Part shown: piece after piece, positions 16,601 to 25,277 of the stretch
Layout of the letters: each line of letters opens with the position of its first letter
Position numbering within the stretch: position 1 is the first letter of the stretch
The notes under the pieces: model-generated
The model's database searches: none
What the model was told of the DNA's origin: nothing
The model's input: the letters and a program-made list of their open reading frames with translations, nothing else
Position numbers and translations under genes: made by a program
DNA from: Oscillospiraceae bacterium
Lineage (GTDB): Bacteria > Bacillota > Clostridia > Oscillospirales > Ruminococcaceae
Length of the DNA stretch: 57,762 bases
Assembly (NCBI GenBank): GCA_022791945.1
Contig: JAAVZY010000020.1
Location: 1 to 57,762, forward strand
Reading direction: 5' to 3'

Positions 16601-18181
16601 TTACAGACAGCGCTCGATGCGGTCGATGAGGGGTTCGATTTCCTGCTTGCGGAGCTTCAGGCTGACCGGGTTCACAATCAGCCGGGCCGACACCGGGGCA
16701 ACCTCCTCGATGATCTCCAGCCCGTTCTCCCGGAGGGTGGAGCCTGTCTCCACAATATCCACAATCCCGTCCGCCAGGGAGATCAGCGGCGCCAGCTCCA
16801 CGCTCCCCTCTATCTTCACAATCCGCACATCCATGCCCTTGCCCCGGAAAAACCGCCGGGCCACTGCCGGATACTTGGTGGCGATGGTCTTTTCCGCATA
16901 CCCTGCGTAAAAATCCGTCCCTGCCTTCCCGGCCAGGGCGAATCGGCAGCGTCCAAAGCCCAGATCCGCTACCTCAAAGAAGGAGCCCCCGTATTCCAGG
17001 ATCGTATCCTTCCCCACGATCCCCAGATCGCAGGCTCCATGCTCAATGTACGTAATAACGTCCGCCGCCTTGGCCAGCACGACCTCCAGTCCTGCGCCAG
17101 GGACCTCCAGGATCAGCCGCCGGCCCTTATTCTCCAGCTGGGCGCAGTCCAGCCCCATCCGCCGGAACAGCTCCACTGTCCGCTTTTCCAGCCGCCCCTT
17201 GGTCAGGGCGATCCGCAGGGGGCGGCTCTCCGGAGCCGCTTCCCCGCCGGAAAGCCGGGCGGCGGCGTCCACGTTGACCCCGAAGCCCACCGCGGCGGCG
17301 TCCACCCCGAACTGGGGCAGCAGGTTGTCATACCGCCCGCCGGACAGGGCCTCCTGCCCATAGCCCTCCAGATAGCCCTTGAACACCACGCCGGTATAAT
17401 AGTCCGCCCGGTTCACCAGGGCCAGATCCACTGTGACCGCCTCGCCCAGTCCCCGCTGGCAGAGCCCCTCATAGAGGGCCCGCAGATGGGCCAGGGATTC
17501 CCTGGCCCCGCCGGACGGAAGCAGCCTCTCCGCCTCGGCGAACACCTCCCGCCCCCCGAACAGCCTGGGCAGGCGGCGGAGCACCGCCGCCTCCGGGCAG
17601 TCGCCCATCCCGTCCAGCAGATCGCTCAGGGCCGGGTAGTTCTTCCCCTCGATGGTGAGCCGGAGCTCTTCCCGGGCGGCGGCGTCCAGGCCCATGGCGC
17701 CCGCCAGGGCATTGAAGACGCCGATATGGCCGATCTCCAGCCTGCATCCCGTCTCCGCCGCCATGGAAAGGATTTCCAGATCCCCCTCCAGGCCAGGACA
17801 GCCGATGAGCTCCGCTCCGGCCTGCATCACCTCATGAGGCTTGCCGTTGCCGGAATTGGCAGTGTAAACCGGCTGGTTGTAGTAGAGCCGCAGCGGCAGT
17901 CCCCGCCCCTGGAGCCGGGTGGCGCAGAGCCGGGCAATGGGCATGGTGGAATCCGGCCGGAGCACCATCTGCCGCCCCCGAGAATCGGTGAGGCGGTACA
18001 TGCCCTCCTCTGGCAGGGCGCTATACACGTCCAGGAACTCCAAGCCGGGGGTGATCACCTCGCTGTAGCCCCGGCGCTCGAACAGCGCCCGGAGGGACGC
18101 CTCTACCTGCCGCCGGGCGGCAGCTTCCCCGAACAGATAATCCTTGGTCCCCTCGGGGGTAATCCGCTGATTCTTGCGCAT
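16601..18181 (-). CDS. hisZ-hisG: HisZ-HisG fusion: ATP phosphoribosyltransferase with its regulatory subunit
   Basis: First step of histidine synthesis (ATP plus PRPP to PR-ATP) and the feedback-controlled one. 526 residues from ATG 18181 (GAGGAG 6 bases upstream). Residues 1-311 are HisZ, a histidyl-tRNA synthetase paralogue: TPEGTKDYLF, RGYSEVITPGLEF, MVLRPDSTMPIARL (motif 2 region), QAGAELIG, YYTGVVFKGY and GGRYDNLL. Residues about 320-526 are the short HisG: LRIALTKGRLEKR, VLAKAADVITYIEHGACDLGIVGKD (in parts), and the PRPP loop in DIVETGSTLRENGL (near 490). In most species these are two proteins forming an octamer; here one chain links them through a short linker (SGGEAAPESR). It is the first gene of the operon. 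Confidence 0.94.
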   Translation of the reverse strand: MRKNQRITPEGTKDYLFGEAAARRQVEASLRALFERRGYSEVITPGLEFLDVYSALPEEGMYRLTDSRGRQMVLRPDSTMPIARLCATRLQGRGLPLRLYYNQPVYTANSGNGKPHEVMQAGAELIGCPGLEGDLEILSMAAETGCRLEIGHIGVFNALAGAMGLDAAAREELRLTIEGKNYPALSDLLDGMGDCPEAAVLRRLPRLFGGREVFAEAERLLPSGGARESLAHLRALYEGLCQRGLGEAVTVDLALVNRADYYTGVVFKGYLEGYGQEALSGGRYDNLLPQFGVDAAAVGFGVNVDAAARLSGGEAAPESRPLRIALTKGRLEKRTVELFRRMGLDCAQLENKGRRLILEVPGAGLEVVLAKAADVITYIEHGACDLGIVGKDTILEYGGSFFEVADLGFGRCRFALAGKAGTDFYAGYAEKTIATKYPAVARRFFRGKGMDVRIVKIEGSVELAPLISLADGIVDIVETGSTLRENGLEIIEEVAPVSARLIVNPVSLKLRKQEIEPLIDRIERCL

Positions 18182-18195
18182 GCGCTCTCCTCGCT

Positions 18196-18246
18196 TTATC
18201 ATAGTAACGTGATAACAGAATACCACGCAGAAGCAACTCCTGTCAA
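18196..18246 (-). promoter_or_regulatory. His operon promoter with an overlapping operator
   Basis: On the minus strand, -35 TTGACA (18241-18246), an 18-base spacer, -10 TATTCT (18217-18222). Just after the -10, covering the expected start point, is a perfect dyad TTATCA-N8-TGATAA (18196-18215). That position suits repression, perhaps by a TrpR-like HisR/YerC regulator. The identity of the regulator is a guess. No T-box or leader peptide fits in the short leader. Confidence 0.65.
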
Positions 18247-18334
18247 CTTTTTCCCGGAAGGGAGGGGGTAAACCGGCAGAACGCACAGAATCCGCCCGGA
18301 TTCCGGAAAACAGCTGGGGAATTGCACAGCAATC

Positions 18335-18886
18335 CTACTCTACAAAGAGGAGCTTGCAGCCATAGCCGGAGGTTTCCAAATCCTCCGGGGGGCCGGTGTG
18401 AATGACGGTCAGCAGCATCCGGGTGTCCTGGCCGCCAATCTCCATCCGGAGCCGGAGCCGGGCCCCTACAGGGAAGGCGCGGGGCATCCCCCGGAAGAAC
18501 AGGCCGCCGGTGCTGATATTGCGCACGGCGACTTCAAGGGGCGGAGAGATCCACCCCTCCTGCCCGCCTGCGGAAGCCCATTCCACCCGGGCGGGAACGT
18601 TCACCCGGTTCCGGGGAGCGGCCCGATCCTCTTTGGGACGCCCGTTGGAAAGGAGGATGTCCGTCAGGCCGGAATGCTGGGAGGCGTGAACCTCTCCGTC
18701 ATACTGATAGACCCGGCCCCGCTTAAAAAGCAGGACCACGGCCTGTCTGCAGTAATCCGGATTCACCAGCCGCCCGTCCACAGTAATGGCCTCTGTCTCA
18801 GGATCGAAGGCGCGGACGGTGGCATTGGCGATCCGCAGGCCGGTGCGCTCGTCGGAAATAACAGCTCTTCCGCCGGTAAAGTCCAT
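18335..18886 (-). CDS. PilZ-domain protein, likely c-di-GMP binding
   Basis: 183 residues from ATG 18886 (GAGGAG 9 bases upstream). The N-terminal half (about 1-90) resembles the YcgR-N/PilZN beta domain (ISDERTGLRIANATVRAFD..). The PilZ domain (about 95-183) has the RxxxR motif in EDRAAPRNRVNVPARV and NISTGG in place of the D/NxSxxG motif, the two c-di-GMP contacts. No signal or membrane segment. It lies upstream of hisZG, but the his promoter separates them, so the association is probably accidental. It may be a flagellar brake or a regulator of surface polysaccharide; nothing here decides. Confidence 0.82.
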   Translation of the reverse strand: MDFTGGRAVISDERTGLRIANATVRAFDPETEAITVDGRLVNPDYCRQAVVLLFKRGRVYQYDGEVHASQHSGLTDILLSNGRPKEDRAAPRNRVNVPARVEWASAGGQEGWISPPLEVAVRNISTGGLFFRGMPRAFPVGARLRLRMEIGGQDTRMLLTVIHTGPPEDLETSGYGCKLLFVE

Positions 18887-18934
18887 GGTTAGCGTCTCCT
18901 CATTTCGGAAATGTGGGGGTGGGTGCGCTGTCGG

Positions 18935-19380
18935 AAGACCTCGAGGGCTCTGCCCAAGGGTCAAAGCCGCAGGCTTTGACCCTGCGAGCCTCCTGCCAAG
19001 GGGATTAAATCCCCTTGGCACCCGTAATTTTTAAGGGCTTTTAAGGGCGGAAGAGGTTGGGGGTCAAGTCTGTACAGACTCCCGTCCCTCTGCCACGCAG
19101 ACAGTCTGATTCCCGCAGTACGCTTTTTTCGTAAAGAAAAAAGCTCCCTCCTGCGTGCGTAATACTTCCTACGCCGCCTGATGGGATGAATTTTTTCTTT
19201 ACGAAAAAATGGGTAGGCGGGCGATCGTCTCTGCGGGAAGTATCAGCGAGGCAGGAAGTAACAAGTCTGTACAGACACCTCTATGCCCTTAAAAAGACGG
19301 GAATCCAAGGGGACGCGTCCCCGCTGCGCCGCTAGCGGCGCAGCGCAGAGACGCGAGACAGCGTCTCGCGGCCTTGCCCT
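18935..19380 (-). repeat. Mosaic repeat, copy 7 (full), between purB and the PilZ gene
   Basis: GACCTCGAGGGC start; GGGTCAAAGCC/GGCTTTGACCC; CCAAGGGGATT/AATCCCCTTGG; linker TTTTTAAGGGC; AGTCTGTACAGACT; CCGCAGTACGC; T/A hairpin (about 19125-19143) and inverse (about 19191-19209); ATGGGTAGGCGGGCGATCG; a second CTGTACAG; CCAAGGGGACGCGTCCCC; TGCGCCGC/GCGGCGCA; GCGAGAC/GTCTCGC; GGCCTTGCCCTTCC end. Confidence 0.9.
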
Positions 19381-19390
19381 TCCTCCCCGC

Positions 19391-20821
19391 TCAGACTGAA
19401 AGCTCGGCGCTCTCTCCAAGGGAGGACTGGTTGTCCCTACGGAGGGGGTCCACGTACGCGGCGAGGAACTCCTCCACCTGCTCCTGGCAGCGGCCGGTAA
19501 AGCGGGCGGGATCCAGGATGGCGTTCAGCTCGGCCTCAGTCAGGCCGAAGGCGGGATCCCCGCTGATGCGGCGGAGCAGATCGTTTTCGCCGCCCTGCTC
19601 CTTGACGATCCGGGCGGCGGCTATGGAATGCTCCCGGAGCCGCTCGTGAAGCTCCTGACGGTCGCCGCCCTTTTTCACTGCGGCCATCATAATATTCTCC
19701 GTGGCCATGAAGGGCAGCTCCCGCTGGACGCGCTGGGCGATTACTTTGGGATAGACCACCAAGCCGCCGCAGATGTTGAGCAGGATATTCAGGATGGAAT
19801 CCACCGCAAGAAAAGCCTCCGCAACGGCGATCCGCTTATTTGCGCTGTCGTCCAGGGTGCGCTCAAACCACTGGGTTCCTGCCGTAAAGGCAGGGTTCAG
19901 ACAGTCGATCATCACATAGCGGGACAGGGAGGTGATCCGCTCGCTCCGCATTGGATTGCGCTTGTAGGGCATGGCGCTGGAGCCGATCTGATGGGCCTCA
20001 AAGGGCTCCTCCAGCTCCTTGAAGCTCTGCAGCAGCCGGATATCGTTGGAGAATTTGCTGGCGCTCTGGGCCACGCCGCTGAGAACGGAGAGCACCTGAT
20101 AATCCACCTTCCGGGTGTAGGTCTGCCCGGAAACGGGCATGACCTGTTCAAAGCCCATCTCCCGGGCAACCGCCTCCTCCAGGCGCTTCACCTTGCCGCT
20201 GTCCCCCTCGAACAGCTCCATAAAGCTGGCCTGCGTGCCGGTGGTTCCTTTGGAGCCCAGAAGCCGGAGGCTGGCGATCCGGTGCTCCGCTTCCTGGAGA
20301 TCCAGCAGGAAATCCTGCGCCCAGAGGGTGGCCCGCTTGCCTACGGTGGTCAGCTGGGCGGGCTGGAGATGGGTGTAGGCCAGACAGGGCAGGGACTTGT
20401 ACGCCTCCGCGAACCGGCCCAGCTGATCGATGACGTTGATCAGCTTCCGGCGGATGGAGCCGAGGGCCTCCCGCATAATGATGATGTCTGTATTATCCCC
20501 AACATAGCAGGAGGTAGCCCCCAGATGGATTATTCCCTTTGCCTTGGGGCACTGCACCCCGTAGGCGTATACGTGGGCCATTACGTCATGGCGGACCTGC
20601 TTCTCCCGTTCCTCTGCCACAGGATAGTTGATGTCGTCCAAATGCTGCTCCAGCTCCTGAATCTGTTCGCTGGTGATGGGAAGTCCCAGATCCATTTCCG
20701 CTTTGGCCAGGGCCAGCCAGAGCCGCCGCCAGGTGCGGAACTTCTTGTCCGCTGAAAACAGGTACTGCATTTCCTGACTGGCATAACGGGTGCTGAAGGG
20801 ACTTTCATAGGCGTTTTTCAT
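19391..20821 (-). CDS. purB: Adenylosuccinate lyase
   Basis: Cleaves SAICAR and adenylosuccinate in purine synthesis. 476 residues from ATG 20821 (GGGAGGT upstream); the longer frame to 20905 crosses the promoter. Fumarase/aspartase superfamily motifs: HDVMAHVYAYG, IIHLGATSCYVGDNTD (about 85-100), THLQPAQLTTVGKRA (general acid region, about 155-169), and the signature GSSAMPYKRNPMRSE (near 285-300) with the catalytic serine. Length is normal. The gene stands alone with its own promoter; a mosaic repeat follows the stop. Confidence 0.96.
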   Translation of the reverse strand: MKNAYESPFSTRYASQEMQYLFSADKKFRTWRRLWLALAKAEMDLGLPITSEQIQELEQHLDDINYPVAEEREKQVRHDVMAHVYAYGVQCPKAKGIIHLGATSCYVGDNTDIIIMREALGSIRRKLINVIDQLGRFAEAYKSLPCLAYTHLQPAQLTTVGKRATLWAQDFLLDLQEAEHRIASLRLLGSKGTTGTQASFMELFEGDSGKVKRLEEAVAREMGFEQVMPVSGQTYTRKVDYQVLSVLSGVAQSASKFSNDIRLLQSFKELEEPFEAHQIGSSAMPYKRNPMRSERITSLSRYVMIDCLNPAFTAGTQWFERTLDDSANKRIAVAEAFLAVDSILNILLNICGGLVVYPKVIAQRVQRELPFMATENIMMAAVKKGGDRQELHERLREHSIAAARIVKEQGGENDLLRRISGDPAFGLTEAELNAILDPARFTGRCQEQVEEFLAAYVDPLRRDNQSSLGESAELSV

Positions 20822-20852
20822 CGTGGGACCTCCCATACAAATTTTCCCGTTT

Positions 20853-20881
20853 ATTATACCAGCAAATCCCCCGCTTGGCAA
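20853..20881 (-). promoter_or_regulatory. purB promoter
   Basis: On the minus strand, TTGCCA (20876-20881), a 17-base spacer ending in TGG, TATAAT (20853-20858): a good sigma-A site with an extended -10. It lies 32 bases before the purB start. Confidence 0.75.
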
Positions 20882-21038
20882 GCCCGCCCTGCCGTCAGGC
20901 ATCAAGGGGCCAAAGATCGGATATGTTCGTCAGAGTAGATATAAAGAGAGGAATCATACAATCCGCAAGCTGACCGGGAATGTAAGAGGATAGAGCCGGA
21001 TTGCCGGGAGGGAGTGCGGGCGCGGCTGCTGTGCCCCG

Positions 21039-21092
21039 ATATTTTTGTGGTAAACAGAGAACTGACGTGATATAATCAAATCAACAAATTGA
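21039..21092 (+). promoter_or_regulatory. Promoter element shared with nagB (second copy)
   Basis: The same 54-bp element as at 8563-8616 (46 of 54 identical), in the sense of the downstream gene, with -10 TATAAT at 21071-21076 preceded by TGA. It is 42 bases before the 21135 start. Conservation extends past the -10 into AACAAATTGA. Confidence 0.7.
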
Positions 21093-21134
21093 TAATCTGC
21101 ATACAAAAAGCCACGATTCCGGAGGCAGGAATGG

Positions 21135-21668
21135 ATGAATAAGAGGATAAAAAGCATGGGATATACGTTGTTGTCAGCAGGAATTGCAATTATTCTATAC
21201 ATTCTTTTCCATGAATTTGGTCATATGATAGTCATGCTGTCAGTGGGGGCAACAATCACGGATTTCAGTATATTGACAGCTCATGTGAGTGCGGATGGCG
21301 GCAATTACACGGATTTATCGGATATGTTTATGAATGCAAACGGCGCTTTATTTCCGCTGATTGTTTCTTACTTATACCTTTTATTGTACAAAAAGGACAG
21401 TACAAAATCATTCTATCGAATTTTTTCTTATGTGGTTACGCTCTTCCCTATAGGCTCAATGCTTGCATGGGTATTCCTTCCGTTTGCTTACTTGCATGCA
21501 AATGCGCCAATAAATGATGATGTAACCAAATTTTTGGCTGTTTTTTCTAAGAGTTATCACCCGTTGATTGTGAGCGCAGCGGCAGCAGCTCTCATTGGTA
21601 TGGGCGTTTTTCTGCTGATTCGGAAGCGGGTCATTCATCATTTTATTGAGGAGATCAAGCAGAAATAG
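21135..21668 (+). CDS. Membrane protein with a HEFGH zinc-protease-like motif
   Basis: 177 residues; GGAGG 9 bases before ATG 21135. Four hydrophobic segments (about 9-27, 62-84, 93-115, 140-160). The first membrane stretch runs into ILFHEFGHMIVM, an HExxH motif as in site-2-protease (M50) and related membrane metallopeptidases. The second M50 motif (NxxPxxxLDG) is not evident, so it may be an M50-like non-canonical member. The base composition is visibly AT-richer than the neighbours, suggesting acquisition. It shares a promoter element with nagB. No function is assigned. Confidence 0.75.
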   Translation: MNKRIKSMGYTLLSAGIAIILYILFHEFGHMIVMLSVGATITDFSILTAHVSADGGNYTDLSDMFMNANGALFPLIVSYLYLLLYKKDSTKSFYRIFSYVVTLFPIGSMLAWVFLPFAYLHANAPINDDVTKFLAVFSKSYHPLIVSAAAAALIGMGVFLLIRKRVIHHFIEEIKQK

Positions 21669-21857
21669 AAACATTCCGGTTTTGCTGGGAAACTGCGGAA
21701 GGGCGGACAGCGTTGTCCGGCATCTGTCCTGGATCTGTGCGGCCGGAAAGGAAGCCTGCGGACCTGAAATCCAGAGAATCCCGCTGTAATCCTGCGGAAT
21801 CCGCAGATAAATCCGCAAAACGTCTGTACAGGACTGAATTTTGCCCGAATTCCGCCG

Positions 21858-21887
21858 TTGTCAATTCTCAGGGAAAAATGGTATAGT
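21858..21887 (+). promoter_or_regulatory. Promoter of the ACT-hom-thrB(-lysC) unit
   Basis: TTGTCA (21858-21863), 18-base spacer, TATAGT (21882-21887), about 116 bases before the ACT-protein start. The rest of the 21669-22003 gap shows no gene; a threonine or T-box leader was looked for and not recognised. Confidence 0.55.
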
Positions 21888-22003
21888 TGTATCCGATTCA
21901 AAAACATATGTATCTGTATAGCCAACTGTATCCGGCGCTGGCTGTCAAACTTGCAGACGGAGAGCGGCTGTCCCTGGGCCTGCTCTGGTGAAGGAGAGAG
22001 ACT

Positions 22004-22450
22004 ATGATTTCGGGAATGGCAGAACAGGAATTGGTTCTGGTAGACAAAAAGGCGCTGCCTGACGTATTTTCAAAGGTGCTTCTGGCGAAGTCCTACCTGT
22101 CCAGGAATATGGCCCGGAATTCCACCGAGGCCTGCCGGATGGCGGACATCTCCCGGAGCGCCTTTTATAAGTACAAGGACAGCGTCTATTTTTATGAGGA
22201 TAAGGACAAGCGGCGGGTGGTGACCTATTCCCTCTGGCTGTCGGACGATCCCGGCGTGCTGTCCAAGGTGCTGGCGAAGCTGTCCTCCTACCATGTAAAT
22301 GTGCTTACGGTCAACCAGAATATCCCTGTGGATCGGGTGGCGGTGGTGACCATCACCTTCCGTACCAATGGGGACGCGGAGCTGGAGCTGGAGGCCATGC
22401 ATCAGGGCCTTCTGGAAATTCCGGGCGTGGTCAAGGCCAAGCGGATTTAA
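22004..22450 (+). CDS. UPF0735-family ACT domain protein (PheB-like)
   Basis: 148 residues; AAGGAG precedes ATG 22004. Residues about 12-66 are a helix-turn-helix-like region (SRNMARNSTEACRMADISRSAFYKYKD). Residues about 70-148 are an ACT domain (VVTYSLWLSDDPGVLSKVLAKL..VNVLTVNQNIPVDRVAVVTITF). ACT domains bind amino acids, so this is a candidate amino-acid-responsive regulator of the hom-thrB genes that follow at 36 bases. UPF0735 proteins commonly sit beside hom/thr genes in Firmicutes, but their activity is not settled. Confidence 0.88.
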   Translation: MISGMAEQELVLVDKKALPDVFSKVLLAKSYLSRNMARNSTEACRMADISRSAFYKYKDSVYFYEDKDKRRVVTYSLWLSDDPGVLSKVLAKLSSYHVNVLTVNQNIPVDRVAVVTITFRTNGDAELELEAMHQGLLEIPGVVKAKRI

Positions 22451-22486
22451 GCCCTCCCTGCCGGGAGGCGGAATGGAGTATCGGTT

Positions 22487-23731
22487 ATGGTAAAGATAGC
22501 GGTATTGGGCCACGGAGTAGTGGGCTCCGGGGTGTGTGAGGTTGTGGAAACCAATCAGAGCAGCATCCTCCGCCGGGCCGGACAGCCCATTGAGGTCAAG
22601 CGGATCCTGGATCTCCGGGATTTTGACGTTCCCTATCGGGATAAGCTCACAAAAGACTTCCAGGACATCCTCCAGGATGAGGAGATCTCCATTGTAGTGG
22701 AGACCATGGGCGGCACCCATCCCGCCTATGAATATTCCGTGGCGGCCCTGAAGCGGGGGAAAAATGTGGTGACCTCCAATAAGGAGCTGGTGGCGGCCAA
22801 GGGCGCAGCGCTTCTTCAGCTGGCCAAGGAGCACAACTGCAACTATTTCTTTGAAGCGTCGGTGGGGGGCGGCATTCCCATTATCCGGCCCATGCACCTC
22901 TGCCTTGCGGCCAATGAGATCAACGAGATCGCGGGCATCCTCAACGGGACCACCAACTTTATCCTGACAAAGATGTTCAAGGAGGGGATGGATTTCGCCT
23001 CCGCCCTTTCCCAGGCGCAGGAGCTTGGCTACGCGGAGCGGGATCCCTCCGCCGACGTGGAGGGCTGGGACGCCTGCCGGAAGATCTGCATTCTGGCCTC
23101 CCTGGCCTTTGGCCGGCAGGTACACCCGGAGCACGTTTATACGGAAGGGATTACCCGGATCGCGCCGGAGGACGTGGAGTACGCGGAGAGCTGGGGCGGC
23201 GTGATCAAGCTGATCGCCCGCGCCCGGCGGCGGGAAGAGGACGGCCTGGTCGAGTGTATGGTCAGTCCAGCCTTTGTCCATGGGGAAAGCCAGCTTGCGG
23301 GGATTGACGGGGTGTATAACGGCGTGCTGATCCGGGGCAACGCCACCGGGGACGTGGTGTTCTACGGAAAGGGCGCGGGCAAGCTCCCCACCGCCAGCGC
23401 GGTGGTAGCGGATGTGATTGATATTGCGAAATCCCCGGGCACCAGCAAGTCCCTGACCTGGGCGGAATGCGATGAGAACATTACTGTGGAGCGCCGGGAG
23501 CTGAAGGGCGATTCCTATGTGCGGCTGTCCGCCCCGGAGGGCGGGATGGCCCGCCGGACAGTGGAGCGGCTGTTCGGGAGCGCAGTCTTCCTGACCCGGC
23601 CCAAACAGCCTGCGGACGAGCTTGCCTTCCTCAGCGGCGCCATGGAGGAAAGCGCTCTGGAAAACAAACTGGCGGCGCTGGAGCAGGAAAACCTGACCCT
23701 CCTCTCCCGCATCCGCCTGGTTGATTACTAA
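22487..23731 (+). CDS. hom: Homoserine dehydrogenase
   Basis: Reduces aspartate semialdehyde to homoserine, the branch to threonine and methionine. 414 residues. Rossmann start VKIAVLGHGVVGSGV, NAD contact VETMGGTHPAYEY, TSNKELVAAKG (near 95-105), FEASVGGGIPIIRP (near 122-135), catalytic AGILNGTTNFILTKM (near 147-161) and the GYAERDPSADVEGWDA motif (near 180-195). The C-terminal part after about residue 330 is short and only ACT-like, so feedback by threonine may rely on it or on the preceding ACT protein. It is followed by thrB after 23 bases. Confidence 0.96.
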   Translation: MVKIAVLGHGVVGSGVCEVVETNQSSILRRAGQPIEVKRILDLRDFDVPYRDKLTKDFQDILQDEEISIVVETMGGTHPAYEYSVAALKRGKNVVTSNKELVAAKGAALLQLAKEHNCNYFFEASVGGGIPIIRPMHLCLAANEINEIAGILNGTTNFILTKMFKEGMDFASALSQAQELGYAERDPSADVEGWDACRKICILASLAFGRQVHPEHVYTEGITRIAPEDVEYAESWGGVIKLIARARRREEDGLVECMVSPAFVHGESQLAGIDGVYNGVLIRGNATGDVVFYGKGAGKLPTASAVVADVIDIAKSPGTSKSLTWAECDENITVERRELKGDSYVRLSAPEGGMARRTVERLFGSAVFLTRPKQPADELAFLSGAMEESALENKLAALEQENLTLLSRIRLVDY

Positions 23732-23754
23732 CCCGGAGGGGAAAGGATGAGGGT

Positions 23755-24645
23755 ATGATACGGGTACGGGTGCCTGCGACCAGCGCCAATCTGGGAGCCG
23801 GCTTTGACTGTCTCGGCCTGGCGGTCAATCTCTATAACTACATCGACATGGCGGAATCCGATCAGCTGGAGATATCTTCCTCCGACGGGACCTGGGTTCC
23901 CACCACCAGCGACAACATGATCTTTTCCTCTGCGGCGCGGCTCTATGAGCTCTGCGGCCGGGAGCTTCACGGCCTGCGCATTGTCCAGCAGAACAACATC
24001 CCTATGACCCGGGGTCTGGGCTCCAGCTCCGCCTGCATCATCGGCGGTCTGGTGGGCGCAAACACTCTTTTGGGTTCCCCCTATTCCAAGGAGGAGCTGG
24101 TCAACATCGCCTCCGATCTGGAAGGCCACCCGGACAACACCACCCCGGCTCTTCTGGGCGGCATCGTCACCTCTGTCCTGGAGGAAGGGAAGGTCTACTG
24201 GGTCAAGCAGGAAATTGCGTCCACCCTCCGGCTGGTGGCCATCATTCCTGATTTCAAGCTTTCCACGGTCATGGCCCGCCAGGTGCTTCCCCAGGAGGTC
24301 AGCCACATGGACGCGCGCTACAACCTTGCCCGGGCCGCTCTCTTTTCCGCGTCCCTGCTGCAGGGAAAGCTGGGCAATATCCGCATCGCCGTAGGCGATC
24401 GGCTCCACCAGCCCTATCGGATGGAGCTCATCGCCCACGCGCAGGAGGTTTTCCAGAAATCCTACGAGCTGGGCGCCTATGGCGTTTACGTCAGCGGCGC
24501 GGGGCCTACTATGATGGCAATTGTAGACGGCCAGGACGCCGCCTTTGCGGGCAGGCTCCGCTCCTATCTGGGCGGGCTGGAGCTGGACGGCTGGGAAATC
24601 CGGGAGCTGTCCATCGACAACGTGGGAACGATTGTGGAAACCTAA
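23755..24645 (+). CDS. thrB: Homoserine kinase
   Basis: A GHMP kinase making O-phosphohomoserine. 296 residues: VRVPATSANLGAGFDCLGLAV (1-24), the ATP loop in IPMTRGLGSSSACIIGGLVGAN (near 82-103), DLEGHPDNTTPALLGG (near 122-137) and the C-terminal YVSGAGPTMMAIVD (near 246-259). GGAAAGGATGAGGGT precedes the ATG. It is co-directional with hom and lysC; the 630-base gap before lysC is filled by a mosaic repeat. No thrC is present in the window. Confidence 0.96.
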   Translation: MIRVRVPATSANLGAGFDCLGLAVNLYNYIDMAESDQLEISSSDGTWVPTTSDNMIFSSAARLYELCGRELHGLRIVQQNNIPMTRGLGSSSACIIGGLVGANTLLGSPYSKEELVNIASDLEGHPDNTTPALLGGIVTSVLEEGKVYWVKQEIASTLRLVAIIPDFKLSTVMARQVLPQEVSHMDARYNLARAALFSASLLQGKLGNIRIAVGDRLHQPYRMELIAHAQEVFQKSYELGAYGVYVSGAGPTMMAIVDGQDAAFAGRLRSYLGGLELDGWEIRELSIDNVGTIVET

Positions 24646-24687
24646 CCATAGGATAAACCAGCCCCCAGCGTCTGCTTGGTCGGGAAG

Positions 24688-25236
24688 GGCAAGACCTCGA
24701 GGGCTCTGCCCTCGAGTCTCCGCAGTGCGTTGTTTCACAACGCACTTAGGAATTCGGCTTCGCCGAATTCTGAGATGCGCCGCTGGCGGCGCATCGGGAA
24801 GGGATTCCCCTTGGATTCCCATTATTTTCAAGGGCTTTTTTAAGGGCGGAAAAGGGGTGGGGTCAGGTCTGTACAGACTTTCCTCTTCCTGCCACGCAGA
24901 CAGCCTGATTCACGCAGTACGCTTTTTTCGTAAAGAAAAAAGCTCCCTCCTGCGTGCGGGACACTTTCTGCGCCGCACAGGGTTTCTGCGCAGAGCACGC
25001 CCGAAACTTTCTGCGTCGCAGGCGCTGCCCCGCACGTGGGATGAATTTTTTCTTTACGAAAAAATGGGTAGGCGGGCGATCGACCACTCAGGGAGTATCA
25101 GCGAGGAAGGGATCCAACCCCACAAAAATTTACGGGTTCCAAGGGGATTTAATCCCCTTGGCGAGTGCTCGAGAGCAGAGCTCTCGAGGTCTTGACCCTT
25201 GGCAGAGACGCGAGACAGCGTCTCGCGGCCTTGCCC
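24688..25236 (+). repeat. Mosaic repeat, copy 8 (full, longest set of modules), between thrB and lysC
   Basis: GGGAAGGGCAAGACC end; CTCGAGGGC/GCCCTCGAG; TGCGTTGT/ACAACGCA; GAATTCGG/CCGAATTC; TGCGCCGC/GCGGCGCA; linker; CTGTACAG; T/A hairpin (about 24924-24942) and inverse (about 25046-25064) around a centre with CTTTCTGCG units; CCAAGGGGATT/AATCCCCTTGG; CTCGAGAGC/GCTCTCGAG; GCGAGAC/GTCTCGC; GGCCTTGCCCC end. The terminal inverted repeats GGGCAAGACC and GGCCTTGCCC are clearest here. Confidence 0.92.
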
Positions 25237-25277
25237 CTTTTTATTCTCTCTACATAACGGATTACAGGAGGCAGAAG

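Noticed and set aside
18182-18334. Histidine leader peptide or T-box attenuator
   Set aside because: The promoter leaves a leader of only about 30 bases before hisZG; there is no His-codon run.
24954-25277. An N-terminal extension of aspartate kinase by 108 residues
   Set aside because: The extension reads only through mosaic repeat copy 8; the AGGAGG site and family start are at 25278.
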